Positions 8,857 to 18,473 of a DNA stretch of 64,000 nucleotides are shown piece by piece. The DNA comes from Ordospora colligata OC4 (lineage: Eukaryota > Microsporidia > Ordosporidae). The notes below the pieces were generated by a model, which saw nothing but the letters and a program-made list of their open reading frames with translations, was not told where the DNA came from and searched no databases. A program made the position numbers and the translations under genes. The stretch is from the NCBI RefSeq assembly GCF_000803265.1, contig NW_014575402.1, positions 1-64,000 on the forward strand, given 5' to 3'. Numbering within the stretch: the first letter of the stretch is position 1; the number at the start of each line of letters is the position of its first letter.

Positions 8857-10743
8857 TTATTTATTCAAAAATTTAACTATCTTGTTACAAATCGCATTAC
8901 AATCCAGTCCAAAATGCTCATAGACATTCTTATATTTTCCGCTCGCACCAAAACAGTCGAGACCAATCTGCATATCTGCGTACTTCGTCCATCCAAATGT
9001 GCTCATTGCCTCAATACTGATCCTTGGGACATCCTTGAGTATATGTCGTTTATAATCATCGTTTTGCAGCTCAAATAATTCCCATGAAAAAAACGAAACA
9101 ATGGAAATCCGGATGTGTGATAATTTTTTCATAATCTCATAACAAATCAAAATCTCTGATCCTGTTGAAAGCAATATCAGATCAGGTTCATCTTTCTCAA
9201 CAAGGAAGTACGCTCCCTTTTCTGCCTTCTCAAAGCTCGTGTCTGCAATTTCTGGCACATTTTGTCTAGAAAGTATTACAGCCTTTGGTCCTGGCCGTGA
9301 TAAACAAATCATCAGCGATGCTCTGCATTCTAATCCATCACACGGTCTCATTGTTATAAGTCCCGGTGTTGCTCTAAGTGTGGCAAGCACCTCAATTGGT
9401 TGATGAGTAGGGCCATCCTCACCAAGTCCTATTGAATCATGTGTCAGCACATAGAAAAGATTTAGATTGTCCATGCAAGCAAGCCTGACCGATGGAAACC
9501 CATAAGAAATAAAATTTAGGAAGGTTCCTGAATACGGAAGGAAATATCCGTGGGATGAAATCCCATTCATAACTCCACACATGCTGTGCTCTCTGATTCC
9601 AAAATTGATGTAATTTCCATCTCTATTGGCATGCGAAAAATCATTACTTCCTATCCTTGTTAATACTGATGATTGCAAATCAGCAGACCCGCCAATCAAA
9701 TATGAATTGTCTTTTAGATCACACAATGCTTCTGAGAAATGCTTTCTAGTTGCCTTTTGCGCATCATTTCTCACATAAACCGATTTATACATCAACTTCT
9801 CGTCACTTACATCCATTACTCTATCACAAAGCTTATTAATCGCCTCTGATTTACTGTTCCATTCAATAACCTCGGCTCGTTTTTTCTTAATAAGCTCATC
9901 GAATTTATCTAGCAAAGATGATGAAACAAAGAAATCAGCAGATGGCATTCCAAGACGCTCTTTAAGCTTTGAAACACCTTCTACTCCCAGTGGACTGCCA
10001 TGAACCTTACAATCACCCTCCATCTCACTTCCGTATCCAATCACAGTTTCAAGAATAATCACCTTTGGCATGCCATGTGTTATGTCCTTCAACGCTCTCT
10101 TCATTCCATTCATATCATTACCAGAAACAACCTCAACAACAAATCCGAGACTTTCAAATCTTTTCACTACGTTTTCATTCATTGACAGCGACGTAGGTCC
10201 ATCTATCGTTACTTTATTGAAATCATAAATCAACACCAAATTGTCCAGTCTTAGATTTGCTGCAAGCGAAAAAGATTCTTGTCCTATTCCCTCCTGATAA
10301 CATCCGTCTCCAAATACACAATATACCTTGCATGTATTCCCAATATGACTACTCAGCTTTTTAAGAGAAATTGCATATCCAACAGCATTCGCTAATCCTT
10401 GCCCCAGTGGTCCAGTTGTGCATTCTATTCCCGGAAGTCCTCGTTCAGGATGTCCTGGCGTTCTACTTCCAAGTTGTCTAAATGCTCTTAAATCATCAAT
10501 AGTCAAACGTCCTATCAGATAGTTCATCACATACTGTAATGCACATGCATGACCATTAGACAAGATAAAAATATCCCTGCCAATCCATCCTTCGTCATCA
10601 GGATCAAAATTCAATACTTCTGTATACAAGATATATGCTAAAGGTGCCAAGCCCAAAGGTGCACCAGGATGTCCGCTATTAGCCTTCTGAACCATGTCTG
10701 CACACAAACATCGTATGTTGTTTACATTACTTGAATCGGCCAT
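8857..10743 (-). CDS. TKL1: transketolase
   Basis: 628 aa from the ATG at 10743, preceded by CCC; an ATG three codons upstream is in frame but lies before the tract. Transketolase moves two-carbon ketol units between sugar phosphates in the non-oxidative pentose phosphate pathway, using thiamine diphosphate. Visible landmarks: N-terminal HPGAPLGLAPLAY and SNGHACALQY, TGPLGQG, the diphosphate-binding GDGCYQEG with the following N, the pyrimidine-domain NFGIREHSM, and DSIGLGEDGPTHQPIE. The length is close to the usual ~670. In an organism with reduced metabolism this supplies ribose 5-phosphate and erythrose 4-phosphate. High confidence. Confidence 0.96.
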   Translation of the reverse strand: MADSSNVNNIRCLCADMVQKANSGHPGAPLGLAPLAYILYTEVLNFDPDDEGWIGRDIFILSNGHACALQYVMNYLIGRLTIDDLRAFRQLGSRTPGHPERGLPGIECTTGPLGQGLANAVGYAISLKKLSSHIGNTCKVYCVFGDGCYQEGIGQESFSLAANLRLDNLVLIYDFNKVTIDGPTSLSMNENVVKRFESLGFVVEVVSGNDMNGMKRALKDITHGMPKVIILETVIGYGSEMEGDCKVHGSPLGVEGVSKLKERLGMPSADFFVSSSLLDKFDELIKKKRAEVIEWNSKSEAINKLCDRVMDVSDEKLMYKSVYVRNDAQKATRKHFSEALCDLKDNSYLIGGSADLQSSVLTRIGSNDFSHANRDGNYINFGIREHSMCGVMNGISSHGYFLPYSGTFLNFISYGFPSVRLACMDNLNLFYVLTHDSIGLGEDGPTHQPIEVLATLRATPGLITMRPCDGLECRASLMICLSRPGPKAVILSRQNVPEIADTSFEKAEKGAYFLVEKDEPDLILLSTGSEILICYEIMKKLSHIRISIVSFFSWELFELQNDDYKRHILKDVPRISIEAMSTFGWTKYADMQIGLDCFGASGKYKNVYEHFGLDCNAICNKIVKFLNK

Positions 10744-10788
10744 GAAGGGCATTCGTAGATTACATTTACATTATTCTCATTACAATCA

Positions 10789-12087
10789 TTAATCAATAAA
10801 AACCTGGCTTTTGTTTTTGAAAGAATAGTTTCCAGAAAACACATGGACTAAAGACCTTGTTAGAATAAACATTAAATATTTGGTAATGCAGAAATCTAGG
10901 ACTTGCTCCCTGAAAGTGTATGTATATACTGCTTCAAGTGAGTGCATATCAATCACTCTGATCGAATTGTATTTATCATCGCACACATACAGATAGTCTC
11001 CATATATTCTGTCTCTGTGCCTTCTTATTTGCTTAATACCTGTCCTGAAATAAACCTCCTTTCTGGAGCATAAAAAGTGCCTTATTCCAAAATCCGCATC
11101 ACGAAGTGTAAAAAGAGCACGGCCTGTGCGTCCATACATGTTTGTACAAATGGAATAAGGCTCCATATCTAGATCATAATTAATGCATTCTCCAGAAAAA
11201 AGAACCTTATATGCATTATGAAATGTACATGCAAACACATACATCGCCTTTTTAAACACCGAATGAATAGATGTCTTGCATATTTTGATGCTTTTAAGCA
11301 CCAGTGCCTGTGAGAGGCAGACAAAATGTATACATCCACTATCATCTCCACAATATACCATGTTTCTGTCCTCTTCATCAAAGCACATACTTGATATTGC
11401 ACATTCAATATCACATCTCAAAATAACTTCTGCGCTGTATATATTAATAACATTCAAAACCGTGCCTACAGCAACTAAACCAACTCCGTCTGCAAAAGGA
11501 CTCATTGCGATTGCACGTATTTCTGAGCATTCACCAAGTAAAACAGTCTCTTTTTTACTAAAGTCATAGCATCCAAACTTACGTATGCCTACTGCATTGC
11601 CTTGCTTGTATGTAAGAATCATAATACATCCAGACTCATCATACTCTATCAATGTGCCGAACGAATTCAGGCCTGTTAGAATTGCAAATTCTCTGTTTCT
11701 ATGCAAATCAGTACATGGATCCTTCAAAACCTTGCTTTTTGCAATCATGAGATCGTATTTGAGCTGCTCTATCTGTGCCAAAAGGCTTTTGTTGTTCTCC
11801 ATGAATTCCATTTTTACTTTTTCCTCACTTTGCAATCTTTCATATAGCATCTGCTCGTTTGAATTGTCAACTGCCGTAACTTTCAATGCATATATTGGCC
11901 TAATCTGCTTGCAAGATGTTATTGTGGTGCATATTGGACATTGAATCTTAGCCTTTCTGCCTGCCCACTTCTGGATACATTGGCTTCCAAACAAGTGTCC
12001 ACATCCAAGAGAAACGATCCTGTGGCCTCCAGCAGATGTATACTCTGAAAAACAGATCGGACACACTGTTCCACAATCCATACTCAT
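10789..12087 (-). CDS. RFWD3: RING-finger/coiled-coil/WD40 E3 ligase, RFWD3-like
   Basis: 432 aa from the ATG at 12087 with CCC at about 12094-12096. Residues ~8-55 form a RING: CPIC..., the diagnostic AGGHRIVSLGCGHLFGSQCI, then CPIC. A coiled coil follows (~75-115), then degenerate WD40-like blades to the end. RFWD3 has exactly this order and a nearly identical AGDHR-x-x-x-LRCGHLFG segment; it ubiquitinates RPA and RAD51 at stalled forks and interstrand crosslinks. Human RFWD3 is 774 aa, so this copy is stripped of the N-terminal region. RPA2 is encoded in the same window. The homology is strong in the RING; the repair role is inferred. Confidence 0.8.
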   Translation of the reverse strand: MSMDCGTVCPICFSEYTSAGGHRIVSLGCGHLFGSQCIQKWAGRKAKIQCPICTTITSCKQIRPIYALKVTAVDNSNEQMLYERLQSEEKVKMEFMENNKSLLAQIEQLKYDLMIAKSKVLKDPCTDLHRNREFAILTGLNSFGTLIEYDESGCIMILTYKQGNAVGIRKFGCYDFSKKETVLLGECSEIRAIAMSPFADGVGLVAVGTVLNVINIYSAEVILRCDIECAISSMCFDEEDRNMVYCGDDSGCIHFVCLSQALVLKSIKICKTSIHSVFKKAMYVFACTFHNAYKVLFSGECINYDLDMEPYSICTNMYGRTGRALFTLRDADFGIRHFLCSRKEVYFRTGIKQIRRHRDRIYGDYLYVCDDKYNSIRVIDMHSLEAVYTYTFREQVLDFCITKYLMFILTRSLVHVFSGNYSFKNKSQVFID

Positions 12088-12219
12088 CAAATGGGTCGTT
12101 ACTTACACAATATAACTATCAAGTGCACATAAATCATTCTAGTATTTGATGCACATACAAACCATGCATAATCAGACAACAGTACAAACGTTCATAAAAA
12201 TACTTTCTGATCCCTCACA

Positions 12220-14091
12220 ATGAAGTTGAATCTCTTCAAGAATATCGCGAAAAAGCCATCTTCAATAGTGGCAATGGCTTCAAACAACAGCACAATTGTG
12301 GTATTCAGAAAGAACAAAACAATCGAGTTGGTAGACTCTCGAACACTCGGAACATATGTCACGATGGGATTCGAGTACAAGGTTGTGTCCAGTAAGTTTA
12401 TCGATCAGTATGTTGTAGTATGTGGGACTAAATGTGAGAAGCTCGTTTTTTTCAATATTCACACGCTTGAGGCAACATGCTCAGATATCAATGGATTTCC
12501 ACTTGCAATTGATGTCAGGCAAGTATCGGTTGATTGCAAATGGGGTTCTGTGTACTATTCAATTGGCCGGACAGTGTATGAATGGAAAGACTACGAATCG
12601 AATGTTTTTTATCATGGAGCAGCTGAAACAACTGCAATATTTGCTGCAAATAATGGATTACTAATCTTGGGTGATGTGAAAGGACGAATCAGGGCTCTAA
12701 AAGGTAAGAAAGAAGTTTGTGAAATACGCACATCTCGCAAAAGAATAAATATGATATGCCATGTATCTGGAAACTCATATGCATGTGTGAGTGACGATGG
12801 AAGCTTTTCATACTTCGATGTGGAGCTTGGTATTGTTCTTCAGACATCTGCAGTAAGGCAAAGCCCACTCAATGTATGTGCATATGTTAATGACAAGCTT
12901 CACTTTTGTGGCGCAGATTCGCGAGTGATAGCATTCTCAAGGACTGGGATGAAGTTTATCAAGTCTTATCAAATAGACACACATTATGCTGAAGTCAAGA
13001 ACATTCTTGTGGATAACGACAGAATAGTCACGTCTGGAAAAGACACAATACTAAGCATTATGTGGCCTACTTCGAACAAGTATTTGGATAACAAAGTGTT
13101 CCATAAAGCAGTCGAGCTTGGTGCTTCGAGTATAGGTAGGGAATTCTATATTAATTGCAGATCTTCCATTGAGTTCTACTTGTTAAATGAGGGAGGCAAT
13201 AACAAGAATAGAAAAACTAATAAAACTGGGCTGAAGCATAACGAATCAAGTGTGGTTAGCAACAGGAAGATAACATTCAAACTTTCTGAATCATCAATGG
13301 AAACAATCGGATACAGGAGACAGTCTTACAGACATCCTCTTAGAGTTACTGTTGATAAAAATGTACTGTGCTCAAGTGTTTCACCTGATTTTAAACGCCT
13401 CGCATACTCGAATTCAAAAGAAACAAGGATTCTGAACCTAATTATTGGTGCTTCGAAAGCAAAAGCAAGTGTAAGGAAAGTCAAATATGAACCTGCAAAT
13501 AGACTGATAATGACAAATGAATTTATGATACTTCAAAACTATAAGTACGAGGTTGTTTTAATAAACATAAACTCAAGTGAAGTTGTTAGAAGCATTACAT
13601 TTGATAACTACAAAGAATGTGTTTATTTGATCAGGGATGTAATAATACTGAGCCATTCTAAAAAAATTTATTCTATTAACGATGCAAAAGATATCTGGAC
13701 GCTGGATGTCGATGGAGACATAATTGGAGCATGCGAATGCGATGAAGACACATTTATTGTTTTTACTATGCTTAATTGTCTCGATGCAAAAAAGAAGTAT
13801 ACTGTCTATAGAGTTGCATTTGAAGACCACTTTTCTGCTCAGATCAAGACGTTTGAGAGTTATGCCTTGATAACATCTGTGTCATACTTGGATAACAAAA
13901 TAGCATTTACAAATAACAACTCAATACAAATGCTTGATGAAGAGATGAGAGAGGAGAAGTATCCGCTTGGATCGATAATATATGGATGCATAGGCATGAA
14001 AGATGAGGCAATTGCAATCCAGGATTCATGGAGCAACATAAGACTAAGCTTGCCTGCTGGAGTGTTCAAAGAAAAATTTTCGAATAAATAG
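12220..14091 (+). CDS. UTP4: WD40 protein of the small-subunit processome, Utp4/cirhin-like
   Basis: 623 aa; CCC at 12212-12214 and ATG at 12220. Beta-propeller repeats run through the protein: an N-terminal segment on NNSTIVVFRKNKTIELVDSR, a VNMICHVSG..ACVSDDGSFSYFD blade, and a second propeller after a basic linker (~330-360) that opens with SSVSPDFKRLAYSNSKETRIL. The last feature resembles the Utp4/cirhin blade with SxxGxWLAYS. Utp4 belongs to the t-UTP/UtpA complex, which binds nascent pre-rRNA in the nucleolus. Yeast Utp4 is 776 aa. Another tandem-propeller Utp protein is the main alternative. Confidence 0.6.
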   Translation: MKLNLFKNIAKKPSSIVAMASNNSTIVVFRKNKTIELVDSRTLGTYVTMGFEYKVVSSKFIDQYVVVCGTKCEKLVFFNIHTLEATCSDINGFPLAIDVRQVSVDCKWGSVYYSIGRTVYEWKDYESNVFYHGAAETTAIFAANNGLLILGDVKGRIRALKGKKEVCEIRTSRKRINMICHVSGNSYACVSDDGSFSYFDVELGIVLQTSAVRQSPLNVCAYVNDKLHFCGADSRVIAFSRTGMKFIKSYQIDTHYAEVKNILVDNDRIVTSGKDTILSIMWPTSNKYLDNKVFHKAVELGASSIGREFYINCRSSIEFYLLNEGGNNKNRKTNKTGLKHNESSVVSNRKITFKLSESSMETIGYRRQSYRHPLRVTVDKNVLCSSVSPDFKRLAYSNSKETRILNLIIGASKAKASVRKVKYEPANRLIMTNEFMILQNYKYEVVLININSSEVVRSITFDNYKECVYLIRDVIILSHSKKIYSINDAKDIWTLDVDGDIIGACECDEDTFIVFTMLNCLDAKKKYTVYRVAFEDHFSAQIKTFESYALITSVSYLDNKIAFTNNNSIQMLDEEMREEKYPLGSIIYGCIGMKDEAIAIQDSWSNIRLSLPAGVFKEKFSNK

Positions 14092-14170
14092 TTTTATGTG
14101 ATTTAGAAAACAGGCATGAGTAGCTTATGTGCTATATTTTAAATACAAGTGTGTATGCAAAGCCCTCAGC

Positions 14171-15610
14171 ATGGAAAACAAGTTGTACTCGCTTGTGAAT
14201 TCATACCTTAATGAAGAAATGCACTGTTCAGCACTGGCATTGTCTGAGTACATATATACACGGGACAAGAGCGATATTGCGCTCATTATGTTGTTGAGAT
14301 CATTGTATGCAATGTGCTGCTATGAAAGATGCATGGAGATAATTGAGTTGAATGATTCATTAATGAAATACAGTCATGTTAAGATAATCTATTACAAGTG
14401 TAAATACTCAACTAAAAAGAAGAATACAGAGTATGGCCAAATTGGAAAAGGAATTGTAGAAAATGAGATTGAAGATAAAAAATGCAATGAAATGCATGAG
14501 AGCTTAAATAATCCACTGGTGAAGTACAGTACGGAACACATATCAAAAACAAGTGTTTGTTTGCTCTTTGAGGGATTAACTAAGGATGATGTTAGGCGCA
14601 AAGAAATACTATTGGAAGCATATAGAAACGATAGTTACAATATAGAGGCACTTATAAGAATGAAGAACGAAGGGATTATTGATAAAAAAGAACTGAATTA
14701 TCTTGTTGATCAGTGTAATGATTTGTTTATACGTGATGTGTATAAAGCAATATTCTATCCTTATTTTGAACCTGACTTTTATTCACTTGCTTTTTATTCT
14801 CCATGGTATGGGCTAAAAGAAGCAAAGAGATACTACAAGAGCGGAAAAGAAACATTGTTATTCAGTCTAGGTATATGCATGGTGAAAAAGTATCCAGGCT
14901 CAGAGTTTTCATTCATATCTCTAGGACTCTTTTTTCTGATGACACAGAACTACCAAGAAGCAAGAAGGTGTTTCTATAAAGCAGTGCAAATCAATAGTGA
15001 GTATGGAAGGGGGTGGATGTACCTTGGTATGGCATATTCAGGAATGAAAGAATGCGAGAGTAGTATTTCTTGTTTGAAAATTGCGCATAAAAAGATGATA
15101 GGCTCTTATAAGCCATCGCTCTACCTTGCTGTTGAGTATCACAGGATGAATAACTTTGAAAGAGCGTCTGTTTTCTACAAGCAAGCTTTGAAGATAAATC
15201 CCGTGATACAGGTTCAAGAAAGATACATTGCGCTTCTGATATACTATGAATACTACGCAGAGGCTCTAGAACATCTGCATGCACAAAGCAATAACGTCCT
15301 CGACTTGTTAAGAGTTTATTGTAATCTTTTTCTTGGAAAAGTCAATGAAGCACAGAAGCATCTACTTGCCTGTAAAACTGACTGGAAGTACTATGCAACT
15401 GCAGGTTTCATTGATCATTTAACAAACAAGCTGGAGTCTGCAGCAAGCAACTATAATAAGGCTCTTCTCAAAAATCACATATCATTGATCGAGGAACTTC
15501 TTGGATTGGCCGTCGAGAATATAGCGTGTAAACAAAACAATAATGTGTATGACTATGCCTCAGATCTTTTTGATTGCATCACACCCAAGTGCTCATTTGA
15601 GATTGTTTAG
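14171..15610 (+). CDS. CDC16: anaphase-promoting complex TPR subunit Cdc16/APC6
   Basis: 479 aa from the ATG at 14171 (CCC at 14163-14165); the frame extends 14 codons upstream without a signature. TPR repeats occupy both halves. The region ~255-375 follows Cdc16 closely: LGLFFLMTQNYQEARRCFYKA, then WMYLGMAYSGMKECESSISC, then PSLYLAVEYHRMNNFERASV and the next repeat on QALKINP. Cdc16 homodimerises in the TPR lobe of the APC/C, the ubiquitin ligase that triggers anaphase. The central ~110-160 stretch is a Lys/Glu-rich insert. Shorter than yeast (840) or human (620). Cdc27 or Cdc23 are less likely alternatives. Confidence 0.75.
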   Translation: MENKLYSLVNSYLNEEMHCSALALSEYIYTRDKSDIALIMLLRSLYAMCCYERCMEIIELNDSLMKYSHVKIIYYKCKYSTKKKNTEYGQIGKGIVENEIEDKKCNEMHESLNNPLVKYSTEHISKTSVCLLFEGLTKDDVRRKEILLEAYRNDSYNIEALIRMKNEGIIDKKELNYLVDQCNDLFIRDVYKAIFYPYFEPDFYSLAFYSPWYGLKEAKRYYKSGKETLLFSLGICMVKKYPGSEFSFISLGLFFLMTQNYQEARRCFYKAVQINSEYGRGWMYLGMAYSGMKECESSISCLKIAHKKMIGSYKPSLYLAVEYHRMNNFERASVFYKQALKINPVIQVQERYIALLIYYEYYAEALEHLHAQSNNVLDLLRVYCNLFLGKVNEAQKHLLACKTDWKYYATAGFIDHLTNKLESAASNYNKALLKNHISLIEELLGLAVENIACKQNNNVYDYASDLFDCITPKCSFEIV

Positions 15611-15633
15611 AATAAATAAAAATACACATTTAA

Positions 15634-15867
15634 TCAACCATTCATTTCTTTCTCATAAAGCTCCTTAAGCTCTTGCTTTCTCTTTTCTTTCATTATTCGT
15701 TTTTCATCTTCTCTTTCTTTCCTTCCAGGAACCTTTGCACCAATTGCCCAGTATTTCTCAAGCTCATTTTCCTTCAACTCCTCTTCTTTCCTTTGTTTCT
15801 CAGCCTCGGCTTCCAGCATCCTTTGCCTAGCTTCTATTTTCTTACGACTGTTGAACGTACGACTCAT
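15634..15867 (-). CDS. LSO2: Lso2/CCDC124 ribosome hibernation factor
   Basis: 77 aa; CCC lies 5 bases before the ATG (AACCCTCGTCA). The protein is a single highly charged helix: a basic, Ala-containing N-terminal part (RKKIEARQRMLEAEAEKQRK), the central ELEKYW motif that matches the ELEDAYW of CCDC124, then GRKEREDEKR and a Lys/Glu tail. Lso2/CCDC124 lies in the mRNA channel and intersubunit space of idle 80S ribosomes, and it has been seen bound to ribosomes of dormant spores of the microsporidium Paranosema locustae. Its presence fits spore dormancy. Yeast Lso2 is 92 aa. Confidence 0.8.
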   Translation of the reverse strand: MSRTFNSRKKIEARQRMLEAEAEKQRKEEELKENELEKYWAIGAKVPGRKEREDEKRIMKEKRKQELKELYEKEMNG

Positions 15868-15924
15868 TGACGAGGGTTAAAATCAATCAGCAGCTCTTCT
15901 ACATACTAAGCTTATTTTTTACAA

Positions 15925-16134
15925 TTATTCCTTGACTTCTCTTGCTAAGTTGTTTGTAAGTACAGGGCTTTCATTGTAATTGATTATATATGTCTCGTCT
16001 CTTTTCTCAACTGCGTATTTATGTTCCTTTCCATTAGCCTTGATTATCAGAATCTTTGTATTCTCACAGTACATTATATCTTCAATTTCTTCAGGCTTCA
16101 TTTCTAAACCCTTCACCAATATATCAACTGCCAT
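15925..16134 (-). CDS. unrecognised 69-aa protein
   Basis: A short frame in the 380-bp space between Lso2 and the next gene on the same strand. Before the ATG lies ATCCTC, a weak form of the start signature. The middle looks beta-rich (TKILIIKANGKEHKYAVEK), flanked by an acidic N-terminal helix and a polar tail. No known family recognised; composition is coding-like. Confidence 0.5.
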   Translation of the reverse strand: MAVDILVKGLEMKPEEIEDIMYCENTKILIIKANGKEHKYAVEKRDETYIINYNESPVLTNNLAREVKE

Positions 16135-16246
16135 GAGGATACAGCATAATTCAAATTAAAACATTAAATACAGCATTATAGTTTATTCAAACTCCATCAA
16201 AATACATTCATCAATGGACAATCTACAGTACAATCATTAATCCTCA

Positions 16247-16750
16247 TCAAATGCATCTGAAGAACTTCTCGGCATATTCAAGTGGTTTAAGAAATCTACC
16301 CGATGATTTGTTGAATGCTTCCTCAGCTACTTCTTTGGTCCTCTGAAGTTTTCCCTTTATTGCTGTAATATTTTCATTTGCTATTCTAATTTCATTTTCT
16401 ATTGTATCATTCAATTCAACACAGGCTCTATGTTTAGGTGTTCTGTGCTGCAATGTAGATGCTTCTTTTTTTGATTCTATCTGTTCTTTAATGAAATCAA
16501 TATGACATTTGAACTCTTCTGTGGCTTCAAGTGGAAGATCTTTTCTCAAAAACGCAAGAGACATCATCTTAGCTTCCTTTTGCTCATTCTTAATAGTCAA
16601 TTCTTGTAGGTGCGAGTTGGAGACTGTGACATTCTTTTCAATTGTATTTTTCAGAGCATTCAGAATCCTATGGTCGTCTTTGTGCATTGGCGGAACCATG
16701 TTTGTTATTTGTTGCATAATCTGATCTATATCTTCAACTTCTATCTTCAT
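16247..16750 (-). CDS. unrecognised coiled-coil protein
   Basis: 167 aa; the ATG at 16750 has CCC five bases upstream (GACCCTGA). Nearly all helical, with heptad-like segments at ~20-75, ~80-110 and ~115-150, and a short aromatic C-terminus (FLKPLEYAEKFF). No membrane segment or known motif. It could be a small subunit of a spindle, tether or nuclear pore assembly; nothing in the sequence decides this. It is divergent from the Nop9 gene, with starts 62 bp apart. Confidence 0.6.
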   Translation of the reverse strand: MKIEVEDIDQIMQQITNMVPPMHKDDHRILNALKNTIEKNVTVSNSHLQELTIKNEQKEAKMMSLAFLRKDLPLEATEEFKCHIDFIKEQIESKKEASTLQHRTPKHRACVELNDTIENEIRIANENITAIKGKLQRTKEVAEEAFNKSSGRFLKPLEYAEKFFRCI

Positions 16751-16811
16751 TCAGGGTCTGCGCTTTTCATGCTTTTCCAAGTCAATGCATGTCTCAAATC
16801 ACAGCCCACAA

Positions 16812-18059
16812 ATGCAAAGTGTACTTGAATATGTCAAGAACATCGACTTGGAAACCGTCACAGATCCAGAAGTTTTGAACAACGTGTATCAGGAAATCAA
16901 TGGATTTGAAAAGGAGCTGGTGTCGAACTCACAGACTACTTATCAAATGGAAAGTATTGTCAAGAAAAGTAATGTACAACAGGTGACTGATCTTCTAAAA
17001 AAGCTAGATGTAGACTCACTGTCTAAGAAAAAGCTTGGATCAAGATTTATTGAAGTGATTTGTGATGTTGTATTCAAAGCAATCTACATCAAAAAATTAC
17101 AAGTTGACACTGTAACACTTTTTAGCCTTTTGAACACCAAAGATGCATTTCAAAAAAACTTCTTGAATACAAATGCCACACATGTTATCAGGAAGCTGTT
17201 CCAGATTGCCTGCGGCAAGAAGATTGTAGAAGGAAGAATTGAACAGCGATTCGATCCATTGATGCCAGGACATCTGGAAAAACTCAAAGATGCGGTTCTT
17301 GAACTGATACCAAGCATGACCAAAGAGGATAGCTTTGTAACACTTCTGATGTATCTGCATTGCTATAGAAGCCAAACAGTCATATACGAGGTTTCGAAAC
17401 ATCACTTTAGCTTGGAAAGCATATGCAATCCAAACACATCGTATTTTTTTGAAAAGATAGTTCAGGCTGCCAATAAAAAGACGTTGAAAATGTTTTTTGA
17501 TGCAGTGGCAGGAAATGAAATGAATCTCTGTAGAGATAAATATGGAAACTACTTCATTGGAGAGCTAATTCTGCATTATTCAAAAAAAGCAGATCACTTC
17601 TTCCTTAAGCTTCAACGCAACGAATTCGACAAAAACTCAAATATAACAATGAAACTTGCACAAGCACTTGCAAAACAAAAATCATATACAAACTTAGATC
17701 AGGTAGTAAATACTTTTTATCTTGAGAATAAATCAGATGATATTCTTTTCAATACATTTGGCGGAGTTGAGGGCAATTTCAAGCAGAAATATGCACCGAT
17801 GCTCTGTGAGCTTATGAAGCTTCCTGATGGCCATAATTACAGTGTTAATTCAGCATTCAAAACCCGATTCTGTGCCAGCTGGATCAGATCAAAAGGTGGA
17901 ATGGAAATGCTCAAGGGATACTACGAAGGAACAGACTGCAATAAATCAAAGAAAGAGTTCACAAGGAAAATACAAAAGTATTTGCCAGACATCATGGATA
18001 GAAAAGGGTCGGAAAGCGTCATTAAGCTAATTATGCGATACAAAAGCAGGTCGGAATAA
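16812..18059 (+). CDS. NOP9: Pumilio-repeat pre-rRNA binding protein, Nop9-like
   Basis: 415 aa from the ATG at 16812 (CCC at 16805-16807); an upstream in-frame ATG at 16785 adds nine residues. Helical repeats run throughout. Typical Pumilio/Nop9 signatures are LNTNATHVIRKLFQI at ~125 and RDKYGNYFIGELI at ~245, where Nop9 has ASHVLRTL and D-x-x-G-x-x-VxE. Nop9 binds the ITS1 side of 20S pre-rRNA and holds back Nob1 cleavage until the small subunit matures. Yeast Nop9 is 666 aa, so loops and termini are lost. A different Puf protein such as Puf6 is the alternative. Confidence 0.7.
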   Translation: MQSVLEYVKNIDLETVTDPEVLNNVYQEINGFEKELVSNSQTTYQMESIVKKSNVQQVTDLLKKLDVDSLSKKKLGSRFIEVICDVVFKAIYIKKLQVDTVTLFSLLNTKDAFQKNFLNTNATHVIRKLFQIACGKKIVEGRIEQRFDPLMPGHLEKLKDAVLELIPSMTKEDSFVTLLMYLHCYRSQTVIYEVSKHHFSLESICNPNTSYFFEKIVQAANKKTLKMFFDAVAGNEMNLCRDKYGNYFIGELILHYSKKADHFFLKLQRNEFDKNSNITMKLAQALAKQKSYTNLDQVVNTFYLENKSDDILFNTFGGVEGNFKQKYAPMLCELMKLPDGHNYSVNSAFKTRFCASWIRSKGGMEMLKGYYEGTDCNKSKKEFTRKIQKYLPDIMDRKGSESVIKLIMRYKSRSE

Positions 18060-18174
18060 ATATAAGTTACACTAATAAAAACAACACATGAATTAATTTA
18101 TGATTAATAATCAAAATATCAATCTTATGAACAAGTAATGCCATCCAATTCAAATAAATTGAGCTAACCCTTGT

Positions 18175-18399
18175 ATGTCTGCGCTCTTCAACATAGATGC
18201 ATTGGTAAGAGTGCTTGTTCTCGCAGTATGCACAATAACTTATGCAAAGCAGCACTTCCCTTCGTTGGTTTCAAAAGATAAAAAGGGCATTTACACTGTA
18301 CTTCGCAAGTTTTCTGTTGTTGGAGAAAGACTTTCTCCTTTTGTTGCTTTCTCATGCATGGTTATTGGATTTGGAAAACTTCTTTCCATTTTTTTCTAA
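18175..18399 (+). CDS. KSH1: Kish/TMEM167 Golgi membrane protein
   Basis: 74 aa; CCC at 18168-18170, ATG at 18175. The sequence follows the Kish family end to end: MSALFNIDALVRVLVLAVCT (family: MSAxFNFxSLLxVxLLLICT), Y, then APSL-like FPSLVSKDKKGI, then the GERLSP motif (family GERKSPYV) and a second membrane helix. Two transmembrane segments, no loop insertions, full family length (~72). Kish is needed for constitutive secretion at the Golgi; the exact biochemical role is not known. High confidence in the family. Confidence 0.93.
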   Translation: MSALFNIDALVRVLVLAVCTITYAKQHFPSLVSKDKKGIYTVLRKFSVVGERLSPFVAFSCMVIGFGKLLSIFF

Positions 18400-18473
18400 T
18401 ACAATGCCACAGCAGCTAAAAAGCTTAATAAACATCTTATACACAAACTTCTGTCACTTAGATATCAAGCCTT

